A stretch of 64,000 nucleotides of DNA. It comes from Burkholderiales bacterium. Lineage in GTDB: Bacteria > Pseudomonadota > Gammaproteobacteria > Burkholderiales > SG8-41. The notes below the pieces were generated by a model. That model saw only the letters and a program-made list of their open reading frames with translations. It had not been told where the DNA came from and made no database searches. A program made the position numbers and the translations under genes. Shown in pieces: positions 46,581 to 58,765 of the stretch (within the stretch, counting starts at the first letter, position 1; every line of letters begins with the position of its first letter). The stretch is taken from positions 248,001 through 312,000 of the forward strand of contig JAIETP010000014.1 of NCBI GenBank assembly GCA_019744975.1, read 5' to 3'.

Positions 46581-47231
46581 ATGGCCGCCAGTTTTCGACA
46601 GGAATTCATCCGTTTCGCCATCGACACCAAGGTTTTGCTGTTCGGCGGGTTCAAAACCAAGGCCGGGCGCCTGTCGCCTTATTTTTTCAACGCCGGACTG
46701 TTCTGCGACGGCAACTCGCTGCGGCAGCTCGCCCGATTTTACGCGAAAGCAATTTCCGCGGCGGGGGTTCCTTACGACATGTTGTTCGGCCCCGCCTATA
46801 AGGGCATCCCGCTGGTTGCCGCGGTGGCGATCGCGCTGGCCGAGGACGGCCGCAACGTCCCCTTCAGTTACAACCGCAAGGAAGCCAAGGACCACGGTGA
46901 AGGTGGCAGCGTGGTCGGCGCCCCGCTGGCGGGTCGCGCGCTGATTGTCGACGACGTCATTTCAGCGGGCACTTCAGTACGCGAGTCGGTCAACCTGATT
47001 CGGGCTTCGAACGCCGTACCGGCGGGCGTGCTGATCGCCCTTGACCGCATGGAACGAGGTTCCGGGGAACTGTCGGCGACGCAGGAAGTCGGACAACTGT
47101 ATGGAATGCCGGTCATCAGCATTGCCACGCTGGATGACCTGATCGGATTTCTGGAAAATGAAAAAGGCATGGGGCCGCAGCTTGCCGCGGTCGCTGCCTA
47201 TCGCCAACAATACGGGGTGAAAAATGCCTGA
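46581..47231 (+). CDS. pyrE: Orotate phosphoribosyltransferase
   Basis: PyrE makes orotidine-5'-phosphate from orotate and PRPP. It is 216 residues from ATG 46581. Segments are [49 protein letters not shown] (flexible loop) and the PRPP motif [19 protein letters not shown] 46575 is an alternative start two codons earlier; neither has a clear ribosome site. Overlaps the next gene by eight bases. Confidence 0.96.
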   Translation: MAASFRQEFIRFAIDTKVLLFGGFKTKAGRLSPYFFNAGLFCDGNSLRQLARFYAKAISAAGVPYDMLFGPAYKGIPLVAAVAIALAEDGRNVPFSYNRKEAKDHGEGGSVVGAPLAGRALIVDDVISAGTSVRESVNLIRASNAVPAGVLIALDRMERGSGELSATQEVGQLYGMPVISIATLDDLIGFLENEKGMGPQLAAVAAYRQQYGVKNA

Positions 47232-47913
47232 ACGCAAATCCAAGCTGTCACTTTCCCTGCGCATGGTCGCCGGTGCCGGGGCTGCCGCAGCCCTGCTCGC
47301 TGCCGCGCCTGCCGCGCAGGCGCAGAAAATCGTCTGCTGGAAAGACAATGCCGGCAAGGTCATTGGTTGCGGTGACCGGGTGCCGCCGGAATTCCAGAAA
47401 AACGAATCCAAGACGCTGGATAACCGCGGCATCACCCGAAAGACCACGGTATCCGCGGAAGAAGCAGCACGGCTTAAAGCAGAAGCGGATAAAAAAGCCG
47501 CCATCAAGCTCGAAGAAGACCGCCGCATCGCCGAACAACGCCGCCAGGACACCGCGCTGATCAACACCTATACCTCGGCCGGGGAAATCGACGTGCGGCG
47601 TGATCGCGAACTGCAGGTCGTGGATTTGCAGATCCAGCAGCTCAAAGCTGCGGTCAAGGGCGCCGTGGATGCGCATACCACCCAGAAGTCGCGTTACGCC
47701 AACTTCGAGAAACGGGGCAAGGTGCCCGATAACGTCAAGGACGACCTGAAGCTGGCGGCAGAGGAAGAAGACCGCATCAAGACCCGCATCGCGGACAAGG
47801 AAAAAGACAAGGAGCGCATCACCGCCAGTTATGCGCAGCAAAAAGCGCGTTTTATCGAACTAAAGGGTGGGCCGGCGGCTGCACCCGCCACGCCCGCTCC
47901 CGCGAAAAAATAA
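47224..47913 (+). CDS. Exported DUF4124-like coiled-coil protein
   Basis: A 229-residue protein of unknown function. A long basic N-region and Ala-rich segment (about 14-33, ending AAQAQ) make a signal peptide. A short DUF4124-like stretch follows ([23 protein letters not shown]), then a Lys/Glu-rich helical region (about 75-210) with predicted coiled coil and an Ala/Pro C-terminal tail. It is likely periplasmic. It overlaps pyrE by eight bases, so it is probably co-translated. The UPF/DUF assignment is by eye. Confidence 0.75.
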   Translation: MPERKSKLSLSLRMVAGAGAAAALLAAAPAAQAQKIVCWKDNAGKVIGCGDRVPPEFQKNESKTLDNRGITRKTTVSAEEAARLKAEADKKAAIKLEEDRRIAEQRRQDTALINTYTSAGEIDVRRDRELQVVDLQIQQLKAAVKGAVDAHTTQKSRYANFEKRGKVPDNVKDDLKLAAEEEDRIKTRIADKEKDKERITASYAQQKARFIELKGGPAAAPATPAPAKK

Positions 47914-47918
47914 GCTGA

Positions 47919-48099
47919 CGCCGGCTTGGGGAATCTCTGAAGAACCGTCGCGAGCGGCGCGAGTGCAAGGAGCACGGCGCCCCCAAAGGGACTTGCTTCG
48001 CAGCGCGCAGGAATCGAGACATATCAAACGGATAGGCGAGGTTCCGAGCACCGCGCGACGCAGCAATCGCGCCGCGCAGTAGGTTATTCAGAGATTCCC

Positions 48100-48109
<10 letters not shown>
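47919..48109. mobile_element. MITE-like fold-back element between the DUF4124-like gene and gatB
   Basis: Terminal inverted repeats of 28 bases, 47919-47946 and 48082-48109, match with two mismatches (CGCCGGCTxGGGGAATCTCT and following). The 135-base interior is GC-rich, partly self-complementary and non-coding. The right repeat includes the last codons and TAG stop of gatB. The structure fits a miniature inverted-repeat element or a large bidirectional transcript-end structure. No clear target duplication was found, and no transposase is in the window. Confidence 0.5.
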
Positions 48110-49536
<1,427 letters not shown>

Positions 49537-49551
49537 GGCAGAACCTTTTTT

Positions 49552-49691
49552 ACCGCCAAGACGCCAAGAGCGCCAAGAAGGTCTTTAAACAAAAGTAAAT
49601 AAGCCTGCGCACGAGACTTACTGTTGTGTTTTGTTTTTGTCTTTAACACTTGTATCTCGGTTTTTCTTGGCGCTCTTGGCGTCTTGGCGGT
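49552..49691. repeat. Perfect 28-bp inverted repeat with CCAAG-word arms between gatA and gatB
   Basis: 49552-49579 and 49664-49691 are exact inverted copies, each made of three reiterations of an ACGCCAAG-like word (CGCCAAGA). The 84-base loop is AT-rich and non-coding. It fills the gatA-gatB gap and would fold into a very stable stem in mRNA, possibly lowering gatB relative to gatA. Its architecture matches the elements at 15.7, 40.7 and 57.2 kb. Confidence 0.85.
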
Positions 49692-49711
49692 AAACCGCTT
49701 TTCGTCCCCGC

Positions 49712-51172
49712 TCATACACCGAAGCCTCGCGGCATGCGCTGGTGCCAGTCCGTTGCCAGCTGATACTGATGCGCGACATTGAGCATGCGCGCCTCTTCGA
49801 AATAATTGCCGATGATCTGCAGCCCGACCGGCAGGCCGCCGCCGTCCAAGCCGCAGGGTATCGACATCCCGGGCAGCCCGGCCAGATTCACCGCGATGGT
49901 GTAAATGTCAGACAGGTACATCTGCACCGGGTCCGCGCTTTTTTCGCCGAGCTTGAATGCGGTGGTCGGGCTGGTCGGCCCCATGATGACGTCGCATTGT
50001 TTGAATGCCTCGACAAAATCACCGGCGATCAGCCGTCGCAGTTTCTGCGCGCGGATGTAATAGGCGTCGTAGTAACCGTGCGACAGCACATAGGTGCCGA
50101 TCAGGATGCGGCGCTTCACTTCGGCGCCGAAACCCTCGGCGCGCGAGCGTTTGTACATGTCCATCAGGTCGGTGTATTCAGCGGCTCGATGACCGTAACG
50201 CACGCCGTCGAAACGCGACAGGTTGCTCGAGGCTTCCGCCGGCGCCAGCACGTAATACACCGGCACTGACAACCCCATGTTGGGCAGGCTGATGTCGACC
50301 ACGGTGGCGCCGAGTTTTTTGTATTCGGCCACCGCCGCTTCGACCGCGCGCTGCACGTCCGGCGTCAGTCCCGCGGCAAAAAATTCCCTGGGCAGGCCGA
50401 TGCGCAATCCCTGCAGCGTTTTTTCCAGACTGCGGTTGTAGTCTTCGGCCGGCCGCTCAAGACTGGTTGAATCGCGCGGATCGTGGCCGGCCATCACATT
50501 CAGCAGCATGCCGAGATCTTCGGCCGAACGCGCCATCGGGCCGGCCTGATCGAGGCTGGAGGCGAAAGCAATCATGCCGTAACGCGACACCACGCCGTAG
50601 GTTGGTTTCAGTCCGCAGATGCCGGTCAGTGCCGCGGGCTGGCGGATCGAGCCGCCGGTGTCAGTACCGGTGGCGGCGGGTGCCAGGCGCGCGGCCACCG
50701 CGGCGGCCGAACCGCCGGAACTGCCGCCGGGCACCATATCGCGGTTCCACGGATTGCGCACCGGACCGAAGTGCGAGGTTTCGTTGGACGATCCCATGGC
50801 GAATTCGTCCATGTTGGTTTTGCCCAGCGTCACCATGCCGGCCGCATTGCAGCGCTCGACCACATGGGCGTCGTACGGCGCGACAAAATTCGCCAACATG
50901 CGCGAGCCGCAGGTGGTCAGCCAGTCCTTCGCGCAGAAAATATCCTTGTGCGCCAGCGGAACTCCCGTCAGCGGTCCGGCACGGCCGGCGGCGCGCTGCG
51001 CATCCGCAGCCTGCGCCTGTGCCAGAGTACGTTCTGCATCCAGGGTGATGAAACACCCAAGGGCTTTATTCAAGCTATTGATTTTATTGATAAAATCACG
51101 TGACAGCTCGACGCTGGAGCAAGCTCCGGCAGCAAGTTGAACAGACAATTCTTTGAGGGTGGCGTTGGACAT
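49712..51172 (-). CDS. gatA: Asp-tRNA(Asn)/Glu-tRNA(Gln) amidotransferase subunit A
   Basis: GatA (486 aa) releases ammonia from glutamine. The amidase triad is visible: Lys76 in PLAHKDIFC, cis-Ser in [12 protein letters not shown] and the nucleophile in [16 protein letters not shown]. Its length and [15 protein letters not shown] mark it as GatA, unlike the shorter amidase at 13.2-14.4 kb. ATG 51172. It lies between gatC and gatB. Confidence 0.97.
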   Translation of the reverse strand: MSNATLKELSVQLAAGACSSVELSRDFINKINSLNKALGCFITLDAERTLAQAQAADAQRAAGRAGPLTGVPLAHKDIFCAKDWLTTCGSRMLANFVAPYDAHVVERCNAAGMVTLGKTNMDEFAMGSSNETSHFGPVRNPWNRDMVPGGSSGGSAAAVAARLAPAATGTDTGGSIRQPAALTGICGLKPTYGVVSRYGMIAFASSLDQAGPMARSAEDLGMLLNVMAGHDPRDSTSLERPAEDYNRSLEKTLQGLRIGLPREFFAAGLTPDVQRAVEAAVAEYKKLGATVVDISLPNMGLSVPVYYVLAPAEASSNLSRFDGVRYGHRAAEYTDLMDMYKRSRAEGFGAEVKRRILIGTYVLSHGYYDAYYIRAQKLRRLIAGDFVEAFKQCDVIMGPTSPTTAFKLGEKSADPVQMYLSDIYTIAVNLAGLPGMSIPCGLDGGGLPVGLQIIGNYFEEARMLNVAHQYQLATDWHQRMPRGFGV

Positions 51173-51224
51173 TGCAGCAAGCGGTTCAGCGGAGAACAGC
51201 GCAACGTACTCCGCAGGTTGGATC

Positions 51225-51250
51225 CCTTATTCGATCACCTTATTCGATCA
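51225..51250. repeat. Exact 13-bp tandem duplication at the gatC stop
   Basis: CCTTATTCGATCA occurs twice in direct succession (51225-51237, 51238-51250). The copy nearer gatC supplies its stop codon; the other lies just outside. It looks like a recent slippage event; 13 bp is also the period of the array at 30.9 kb. Confidence 0.8.
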
Positions 51251-51527
51251 CCTTGGGTACGAGATACAGGCCCGCCTCAACCTCCGGCGCAACGGCCTGG
51301 AAGCGGTCACGCTGATCACCCTCGGTCACAACATCCGGGCGCAGGCGCAAGGCCAGATCCTGGGCATGGGACATCGGCGCGATGCCGGACACATCAACGG
51401 CCTGCATCTGCTCAATCATGCCGAAAACGCGGGTCAGTTGTATGAGTGTGGCCCCGGCTTCCGCATCATCAACAGCGATCCGCGCCAAGTGCGCAGCACG
51501 CTGCACATCGTCGAGCGTCAAGGCCAT
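51240..51527 (-). CDS. gatC: Asp-tRNA(Asn)/Glu-tRNA(Gln) amidotransferase subunit C
   Basis: GatC (95 aa) wraps between GatA and GatB and stabilises the complex. The protein has the standard [21 protein letters not shown] opening, [22 protein letters not shown], and the C-terminal [20 protein letters not shown]. First gene of gatCAB, divergent from mreB with about 93 bases between the start codons. Confidence 0.96.
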   Translation of the reverse strand: MALTLDDVQRAAHLARIAVDDAEAGATLIQLTRVFGMIEQMQAVDVSGIAPMSHAQDLALRLRPDVVTEGDQRDRFQAVAPEVEAGLYLVPKVIE

Positions 51528-51545
51528 GATCGGATTGAAAAACCA

Positions 51546-52664
<1,119 letters not shown>

Positions 52665-52750
52665 TGCTTTTCGTTCCGGCCTGCGTTCGCATTCAGTCCA
52701 TTGCAGACTGCGCGAACCAGCCCGCGTACGGCGGTAACCGGTAACACAGG

Positions 52751-53647
52751 ATGGAACACACACCACCGCCGCTGTTCCGCACCGGGCCCACGCCGCTGGC
52801 GCGGCTGATGATTTTCGCGATGCTGTCCACGGTGCTGCTGATCGCGGACGCCCGCTTCAACTACCTGAGCACGCTGCGGCAGATCATCGCCGTCATCGTC
52901 TATCCGCTGCAGCGGCTGGCTGCAGCGCCCGCCGCGATGGGCGGCCGCATCGCCGACTTTTTTGTGTCGCACAGTTCGTTGCGCAGTGACAACCAGCGCC
53001 TGACCGGACAGAACCTGGAACTGGCAACGGCGGCGCAGCGCACGGAAGCCCTGGTCAAGGAAAACGCCCATCTGCGCGGCCTGCTCGGCGCACGCGAACA
53101 GGTGCCGGTGCCGTCGATTGCGGCGGAAATCCTCTATGCGGCGCGAGATCCGTTTGCGCGCAAGGTGATGATCGACCGCGGACTGCAGCACGATATCGAG
53201 GCTGGCCGTCCGGTGGTCGATCATGTCGGCATCATCGGTCAGGTCACCCGTGCCTATCCCTGGCTGTCCGAAGTCACGCTGATCACCGACAAAGGCCATC
53301 TGGTGCCCGTGCTCAATGTACGCAGCGGCCTGCGTGCGGTGCTTGCCGGTACCGGGGATGACGGAAAGCTGGAACTGCGTTTCATCCCGCTGACGGCTGA
53401 TTTCCAGATCGGCGACAAACTGGTCACCTCCGGCATCGACGGCATCTATCCGCCCGGCCTGCCGGTGGCGGAAGTCACCCAGGTCGAACGCAACACCGCA
53501 TACCTGTTCGCCGGCATCGCCTGCAAACCGCTGGCCGGCGTCAACGCCGGCACCCAGGTGCTGGTGCTGGGTCCGCTGCCGGCGCTGCCCGAGCGGCCCG
53601 TGGACACACCGGCAACCGCGCCGGCGAAAAAGAAAGGGAAATCCTGA
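52751..53647 (+). CDS. mreC: Rod-shape protein MreC
   Basis: MreC (298 aa) is a bitopic periplasmic scaffold that links MreB to PBP2. One N-terminal membrane helix (about 18-36) is followed by a coiled-coil region (LRSDNQRLTGQNLELATAAQRTEALVKENAHLRGLL) and two beta domains (GQVTRAYPWLSEVTLITD, GDKLVTSGIDGIYPPGLPVAEV). The C-terminus is Pro/Ala/Lys-rich. Its TGA overlaps the mreD ATG. Confidence 0.96.
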   Translation: MEHTPPPLFRTGPTPLARLMIFAMLSTVLLIADARFNYLSTLRQIIAVIVYPLQRLAAAPAAMGGRIADFFVSHSSLRSDNQRLTGQNLELATAAQRTEALVKENAHLRGLLGAREQVPVPSIAAEILYAARDPFARKVMIDRGLQHDIEAGRPVVDHVGIIGQVTRAYPWLSEVTLITDKGHLVPVLNVRSGLRAVLAGTGDDGKLELRFIPLTADFQIGDKLVTSGIDGIYPPGLPVAEVTQVERNTAYLFAGIACKPLAGVNAGTQVLVLGPLPALPERPVDTPATAPAKKKGKS

Positions 53648-54168
53648 TGGCCGCGGGTCCGATGTCGCCGCAGGAACTGCTGTTGCCGGTACGGCCGGGA
53701 TTCATCGTGTTCACGCTGATTACGGCTCTGCTGTGCAATCTGCTGCCGTGGTCCGGCTGGGCAATGTGGCTGGCACCGGATTTTGTCGCGCTGATCGTCC
53801 TCTACTGGTGCATCCACGAGCCGCGGAAAATCGGCTTCCTCACCGCCTGGTGCCTCGGCCTGCTGATGGACATTGCCGACGGCAGTCTGTTCGGCCAGCA
53901 CGCAATGGCCTACATCATTCTCGCCTATGCCGGCATGGTGCTGCATCGCCGGGTACAGCGCTTTGCGATGACACAGCAGATCCTGCATGTGATTCCCCTG
54001 CTGCTGCTGATCGATCTCGTCGTGCTGCTGGTGCGTGCGCTGTCCGGCGCCGACTTTCCCGGTTACGCCTACTTCCTCGGCAGCCTCAGCGGCGCCGCAC
54101 TGTGGCCGGTGCTGACCCAGCTGCTGAAACTGCCGCAACGCCCGCGCCCCGATCCGGACCGTGTCTGA
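53647..54168 (+). CDS. mreD: Rod-shape protein MreD
   Basis: MreD (173 aa) is a small inner-membrane protein with five or six predicted helices, between mreC and the PBP2 gene. Segments WLAPDFVALIVLYWCIHEPRKIGFLTAWCLGLLMDI and GQHAMAYIILAY are typical. The start shares bases with the mreC stop, and its end overlaps the PBP2 start by eight bases, so the three genes are translationally linked. Confidence 0.94.
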   Translation: MAAGPMSPQELLLPVRPGFIVFTLITALLCNLLPWSGWAMWLAPDFVALIVLYWCIHEPRKIGFLTAWCLGLLMDIADGSLFGQHAMAYIILAYAGMVLHRRVQRFAMTQQILHVIPLLLLIDLVVLLVRALSGADFPGYAYFLGSLSGAALWPVLTQLLKLPQRPRPDPDRV

Positions 54169-56056
54169 GCTGTCGATCAATCCCGGCATCGAGATTCGCG
54201 ATTCCGAACGCGAGCTGGATCGTTTCCGCCGGCGCCTGGCGATCCTCGGCTTTTTCGTGCTCACCCTCTTCAGTCTCCTGCTGCTGCGCTTTTTTTATCT
54301 GCAGGTCATCCAGCACGGCCACTACAGCACCCTGGCCGAAGCCAATCGCATTTCGATCCTGCCGATCGCGCCGCATCGCGGCATCATCGTCGACCGCAAC
54401 GGCGTCATGCTCGCCCACAACTATTCGGCGTACACGCTGGAAATCACCCCGAGCAAGGTGCAGAACCTCGATGACACCATCGATGCCCTCGCCACCATTG
54501 TCGAAATCACGCCGCGCGACCGCCGCCGCTTCCGCAAACTGCTGGAAGAAAGCAAACGTTTTGAAAGCCTGCCGATCCGCACCCGACTGTCGGACGAGGA
54601 AATCGCGCGTTTTGCCGTGCATCGTTACCGTTTCCCCGGCGTGGATGCCAAGGCCCGGCTGTTCCGCCAGTACCCGCAGGGCGAGATGTTTTCGCATGTC
54701 GTCGGGCACATCGGCCGCATCAACCAGCGCGAAGTCGAACAGCTGGAAAAGGAAGATCGGCTCGCCAATTACCGCGGCAGCGACTACATCGGCAAGACCG
54801 GACTCGAACAGAGTTACGAGAAATTCCTCCACGGCACCACCGGCGTCGAGGAAGTCGAGGTCGATTCCGGCGGGCGGGCGGTGCGTACGCTGTCGCGTAC
54901 ACCACCGGTGTCGGGCAACAACCTGGTGCTCAACCTCGACGCAAAATTGCAGGAAGTCGCCTACAACGCCTTCGGTGACCGGCGCGGCGCACTGGTCGCC
55001 ATCGATCCCGCGACCGGCGGCATCCTCGCCTTTGTCAGCAAACCGGGATTCGACCCCAACCTGTTTGTCGACGGCATCGATCCGCAAAGCTGGAGCGAAT
55101 TGAACGGTTCCCCGGACAAACCGCTGCTGAACCGGGCCAGCGCCGGCACCTACCCGCCGGGCTCGACCTTCAAACCCTTCATGGCGCTGGCCGCATTGTT
55201 CTACGGCAAACGCACACCGCAGCAGGCGATCAGCGATCCGGGTTATTACATGTTTGGCGGTCACCGCTTCCGCGACGACAAGGTGGACGGCCACGGCATG
55301 GTGGACATGTACAAATCCATCGTTGTGTCCTGCGACACCTATTATTACGTGCTGGCCAACGACCTCGGTATCGATCCGATCGCGCGTTTCATGGCGTTGT
55401 TCGGATTCGGCAGCCGCACCGGCATCGACATCGCCGGCGAAGTCACGGGCGTGCTGCCGTCAACTGAATGGAAAATGCGCCGCTTCTCCAAACCGGAGCA
55501 GAAAAAATGGTACGCCGGCGAAACCATCAGCGTCGGCATCGGCCAGGGTTACAACAACTACACCCCGCTGCAGCTGGCCTCGGCCACGGCAACACTGGCC
55601 AATGACGGCGTGATGTTCCGTCCGCACATCGTCAACTATATTGAAGACATCCGCACCCGCGACAAAACACCGATTGAGCCCAAACCGCTGCGCGACCTCG
55701 GCCTCAATCCGGAACATATCAAGGTGATCAAGGATGCAATGGTCGGCGTCAACAAGGAGGGCACTTCGGCGCGGGTGTTCGCCGGCGCGCCGTACACCAG
55801 CGCCGGCAAGACCGGCACCTCGCAGGTCATCGCCATCAAGCAGGGTGAAAAATACGTCGAAAGCCGGGTCGCCGAACAACACCGCGACCACGCGCTGTTC
55901 ATCGCCTACGCCCCCGCCGACAAACCCACCATCGCCCTGGCCGTGATCGCCGAAAACTCCGGGTTCGGCGCCCGTGCCGCGGCGCCCGTTGCGCGCCAGG
56001 TGCTGGATTACCATTTGCTGGGCAAGCTGCCGCAGGCGACCGAAGGGAAACGCTGA
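54161..56056 (+). CDS. mrdA: Penicillin-binding protein 2 (elongation transpeptidase)
   Basis: PBP2 (631 aa) cross-links peptidoglycan during elongation. One N-terminal anchor (about 26-50) is followed by the class-B dimerisation domain (RISILPIAPHRGIIVDRNG) and the transpeptidase with the active Ser335 in PPGSTFKPF, the SxN-equivalent VSCDTYYY, and KTGTSQV. GTG 54161 is the start, inside the mreD end. It is followed without a gap by rodA, its SEDS partner. Confidence 0.97.
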   Translation: MSELSINPGIEIRDSERELDRFRRRLAILGFFVLTLFSLLLLRFFYLQVIQHGHYSTLAEANRISILPIAPHRGIIVDRNGVMLAHNYSAYTLEITPSKVQNLDDTIDALATIVEITPRDRRRFRKLLEESKRFESLPIRTRLSDEEIARFAVHRYRFPGVDAKARLFRQYPQGEMFSHVVGHIGRINQREVEQLEKEDRLANYRGSDYIGKTGLEQSYEKFLHGTTGVEEVEVDSGGRAVRTLSRTPPVSGNNLVLNLDAKLQEVAYNAFGDRRGALVAIDPATGGILAFVSKPGFDPNLFVDGIDPQSWSELNGSPDKPLLNRASAGTYPPGSTFKPFMALAALFYGKRTPQQAISDPGYYMFGGHRFRDDKVDGHGMVDMYKSIVVSCDTYYYVLANDLGIDPIARFMALFGFGSRTGIDIAGEVTGVLPSTEWKMRRFSKPEQKKWYAGETISVGIGQGYNNYTPLQLASATATLANDGVMFRPHIVNYIEDIRTRDKTPIEPKPLRDLGLNPEHIKVIKDAMVGVNKEGTSARVFAGAPYTSAGKTGTSQVIAIKQGEKYVESRVAEQHRDHALFIAYAPADKPTIALAVIAENSGFGARAAAPVARQVLDYHLLGKLPQATEGKR

Positions 56057-57159
56057 TGCCCTTCATGCTGAGACGCCTCTACCGCTTCATGACCCGGCAC
56101 ATCGACGGCATCCTGCTTTGCGGAATCGTGCTGCTGATGTTTACCGGCCTGCTGGTGCTGCTCAGCGCATCCAACGGCAGTTATGTCCGCGTGTCCGGCC
56201 AGTTGGTGAACATGCTGGTGGCGCTGGGCGTGATGTGGCTGTTCGCCAATATTCCGCCGCACTACCTGATGCGGATGGCGCTGCCGCTGTTTGTGCTCGG
56301 CTGCGGGCTGCTGATCGGCGTGGCGCTGTTCGGCGACGTCGTCAACGGTGCGCGGCGCTGGCTGCATGTCGGCGTCACCCGCATCCAGCCGTCGGAACTG
56401 ATGAAAATCGCGCTGCCGCTGATGCTGGCCTGGTATTTCAACCGCAACGAAGCCTCGCTGAAATTACGCAACTACGCGATCGCGGCCCTGATACTGGCCT
56501 TTCCGGCGGCGTTGATCGTGCGCCAGCCCGACCTCGGCACCGCGCTGCTGATCATCGCCAGCGGCAGTTATGTGATTTTCCTCGCCGGACTGTCGTGGCG
56601 GGTGATCGCCACGCTGTTCGTCGCCGGACTGGCCAGCCTGCCTTTCCTGTGGTCGGTCCTGCACGACTACCAGCGCCAGCGCATCATGACGCTGCTTGAT
56701 CCGACCGGCGATCCGCTGGGCACCGGTTACCACACCATACAGTCGACCATTGCCGTGGGTTCGGGCGGCATCCTTGGCAAGGGCTGGATGAACGGCACCC
56801 AGACCCACCTCGATTTCATTCCGGAACGCACAACGGATTTCATTTTTGCGGTCTACGCCGAGGAATTCGGCCTGCTCGGCAACGCGGTGCTGCTGGTGCT
56901 TTACCTGTTTCTGATCGGACGCGCAATGGTGATCACCGCCAATGCGCCAACGCTGTTCGCACGCCTCCTCGCCGGCGCGATCACGCTGACTTTTTTCACC
57001 TACGCTTTTGTCAATATCGGCATGGTGTCGGGCATCCTGCCGGTGGTGGGTGTGCCGCTGCCGCTGATCAGTTACGGCGGAACTTCGCTGGTTTCGATCT
57101 GTCTCGGTTTTGGCATCCTGATGAGCATCAACACCCACAAGAAACTGGTGCAAACCTAG
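56056..57159 (+). CDS. rodA: RodA glycosyltransferase (SEDS family)
   Basis: RodA (367 aa) polymerises glycan strands with PBP2. A ten-helix SEDS protein with GARRWLHVGVTRIQPSELMKIALPL, RQPDLGTALLI, STIAVGSGGILGKGW, FIPERTTDFIFAVYAEEFGL and the terminal VPLPLISYGGTSLVSICLGFGIL. Its TAG stop (57157-57159) forms the beginning of the fold-back element that runs into rlpA. Confidence 0.97.
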   Translation: MPFMLRRLYRFMTRHIDGILLCGIVLLMFTGLLVLLSASNGSYVRVSGQLVNMLVALGVMWLFANIPPHYLMRMALPLFVLGCGLLIGVALFGDVVNGARRWLHVGVTRIQPSELMKIALPLMLAWYFNRNEASLKLRNYAIAALILAFPAALIVRQPDLGTALLIIASGSYVIFLAGLSWRVIATLFVAGLASLPFLWSVLHDYQRQRIMTLLDPTGDPLGTGYHTIQSTIAVGSGGILGKGWMNGTQTHLDFIPERTTDFIFAVYAEEFGLLGNAVLLVLYLFLIGRAMVITANAPTLFARLLAGAITLTFFTYAFVNIGMVSGILPVVGVPLPLISYGGTSLVSICLGFGILMSINTHKKLVQT

Positions 57160-57291
57160 GATTGAGGATTGAGGAATGAGAGGGAAAACCAGTGAGAAAT
57201 GCGGATTGAGGACAAGGGCACACTTGAAGCGAAGCAGTGGGGATCGAGAAACCGGGGAGGCCCCCCCTCAATCCTCACTCTTCAATCCTCG
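57157..57291. repeat. Fold-back element with GATTGAGG-word arms at the rodA-rlpA junction
   Basis: The left arm 57157-57184 repeats GGATTGAGGATTGAGGAATG, and the right arm 57262-57291 carries the complement (CCTCAATCCTCACTC, TTCAATCCTC). The loop holds a 25-bp block at 57213-57237 (core CACACTTGAAGC) shared with the 15.7-kb element with two mismatches. The element overlaps all in-frame start codons available to rlpA. Confidence 0.75.
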
Positions 57292-58249
57292 ATGGGCGGC
57301 GGTCCTGCTGTTCACCGCGCTGCTGACGGCCTGCGGCAGTACGCCAAAGCGCAGCGGTCCTGCTGAACGCGCGCCGCCCGGCAGTGGCGGCGGTTATTAC
57401 CTTGACGATGGTCCCGGCGCCAACGCACCCGCCAATATCGAGGCCATCCCCGATGCCGTGCCGAAAATCGAGACCCTGGGCCGCGGCACCATGCGTCCGT
57501 ACACGGTGATGGGCCGCAACTACACGCCGATGACCCGGCTCGAACCGTACAAGGCACGCGGCATCGCCAGCTGGTATGGCCGGCGTTACCACGGCAAACA
57601 AACGTCCTCGGGTGAAATCTACGACATGTATGCGATGACCGCGGCGCATACGGTGCTGCCCATTCCCAGTTATGTGCGCGTCACCAACGTCAGCAACGGC
57701 AAATCGGTGGTGCTGCGCGTCAATGACCGCGGACCGTTCATCGACAACCGGCTGATCGACCTGTCGTACACCGCAGCCTACAAACTTGGCATTCTCGGCG
57801 CCGGCAGCGGCATGGTCGACGTCGAAAGCATCATTCCCGGACAATCCCCGGTTGCACCGCAGCCGGCAGCGGCGCCAGCGCCTGTTGCCCCTGCACCACC
57901 GGTGCCGGTCGCCATCGAAACCGCACCCATCACCGCAATACCGTTGCCGCCACCTGCGCCTGTTGCAGCACCCCAGCCCGCAACTCCCGCCGCGACATCA
58001 ACAGGCGCCGCGGCCACCGGCGGCAGCTATCTGCAGTTCGGCGCCTTCGGTGTGCAGGCCAATGCCGAGAGTTACCTCGCGCGATTACAAACCCAGGCCG
58101 ACTGGCTGGCCGGCACGCTGCGCATCCAGCAAAGCGAGGGCATCTACCGTGTGCAGGCCGGCCCCTACGCCAGCGAGGCCGCGGCGCGCGAAGCCGCGGA
58201 ACGCGCCGGCCAGATGCTGGGCACCAGACCGGTGGTAATCAACCGCTGA
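57176..58249 (+). CDS. rlpA: RlpA septal-ring lytic transglycosylase, lipoprotein with SPOR domain
   Basis: RlpA cleaves denuded glycan at the division site. The lipobox LLTAC (Cys53) marks an outer-membrane lipoprotein. The double-psi barrel domain has GIASWYGRRYHGKQTSSGEIY, VTNVSNGKSVVLRVNDRGPF and RLIDLSYTAAYKLGI. A Pro/Ala linker (about 225-280) leads to a C-terminal SPOR domain (YLQFGAFGVQANAESYLARL ... YRVQAGPYAS). The N-terminus is odd: residues 1-37 come from the fold-back element. The available starts are ATG 57176 or TTG 57224, and neither gives a normal short signal peptide. Confidence 0.88.
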   Translation: MRGKTSEKCGLRTRAHLKRSSGDRETGEAPPQSSLFNPRWAAVLLFTALLTACGSTPKRSGPAERAPPGSGGGYYLDDGPGANAPANIEAIPDAVPKIETLGRGTMRPYTVMGRNYTPMTRLEPYKARGIASWYGRRYHGKQTSSGEIYDMYAMTAAHTVLPIPSYVRVTNVSNGKSVVLRVNDRGPFIDNRLIDLSYTAAYKLGILGAGSGMVDVESIIPGQSPVAPQPAAAPAPVAPAPPVPVAIETAPITAIPLPPPAPVAAPQPATPAATSTGAAATGGSYLQFGAFGVQANAESYLARLQTQADWLAGTLRIQQSEGIYRVQAGPYASEAAAREAAERAGQMLGTRPVVINR

Positions 58250-58261
58250 GCCGTCCGCGCG

Positions 58262-58765
58262 TCAGTGCTTGTGCTGATGCGCCGCGGGCCGGCCTTTGAT
58301 GTCGCGCACTTCGACCATCAGATCAACAGTCTCGCGCTTTTTATTTTCCGGCTTGTCCGCCAGTTCAAAGGTGAGCTGCAGCGGCACCTTGTCGCCCGGA
58401 TTCAGGGGTTTTTGCAGGTTCATCAGCATGACGTGATAACCGCCGGACGCCAGCCGCAGGGTTTTTCCCGCCGGCACATCGATGCCATCGACCGGAAACA
58501 TTTTCATCACGCCGTTTTCCATTTTCATGTTGTGCACTTCGGCGGCCTTGGTCAGCGGTGTACTCACACCGATCAGGCGGGCATTCGTTTTTGCCGTGAG
58601 TTCCATGAACGCGCCGGTCGCCGTCTGGCCCTGCACCGTGCCGCGGATCCACGCGTCCTTGACGGTGACGTTTTGCGCCTGCGCCTGCACTTGCGTCTGC
58701 GCCGCGCACAGCAACGCAAGCAGCAACAGACCGTACGGCTTCTGGCCGGATAGAATGGAAAGCAT
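58262..58765 (-). CDS. Periplasmic copper chaperone PCu(A)C
   Basis: A 167-residue exported copper(I) chaperone that helps load the CuA site of cytochrome oxidase. The signal peptide is residues 1-30. The copper motif H-x10-M-x21-H-x-M is exact: His78, Met89, His111, Met113 (EVHNM, GGYHVMLM). A C-terminal HQHKH tail adds more possible ligands. Last gene of a minus-strand metal cluster with DUF2946 and TonB proteins. The start is ATG 58765. Confidence 0.92.
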   Translation of the reverse strand: MLSILSGQKPYGLLLLALLCAAQTQVQAQAQNVTVKDAWIRGTVQGQTATGAFMELTAKTNARLIGVSTPLTKAAEVHNMKMENGVMKMFPVDGIDVPAGKTLRLASGGYHVMLMNLQKPLNPGDKVPLQLTFELADKPENKKRETVDLMVEVRDIKGRPAAHQHKH

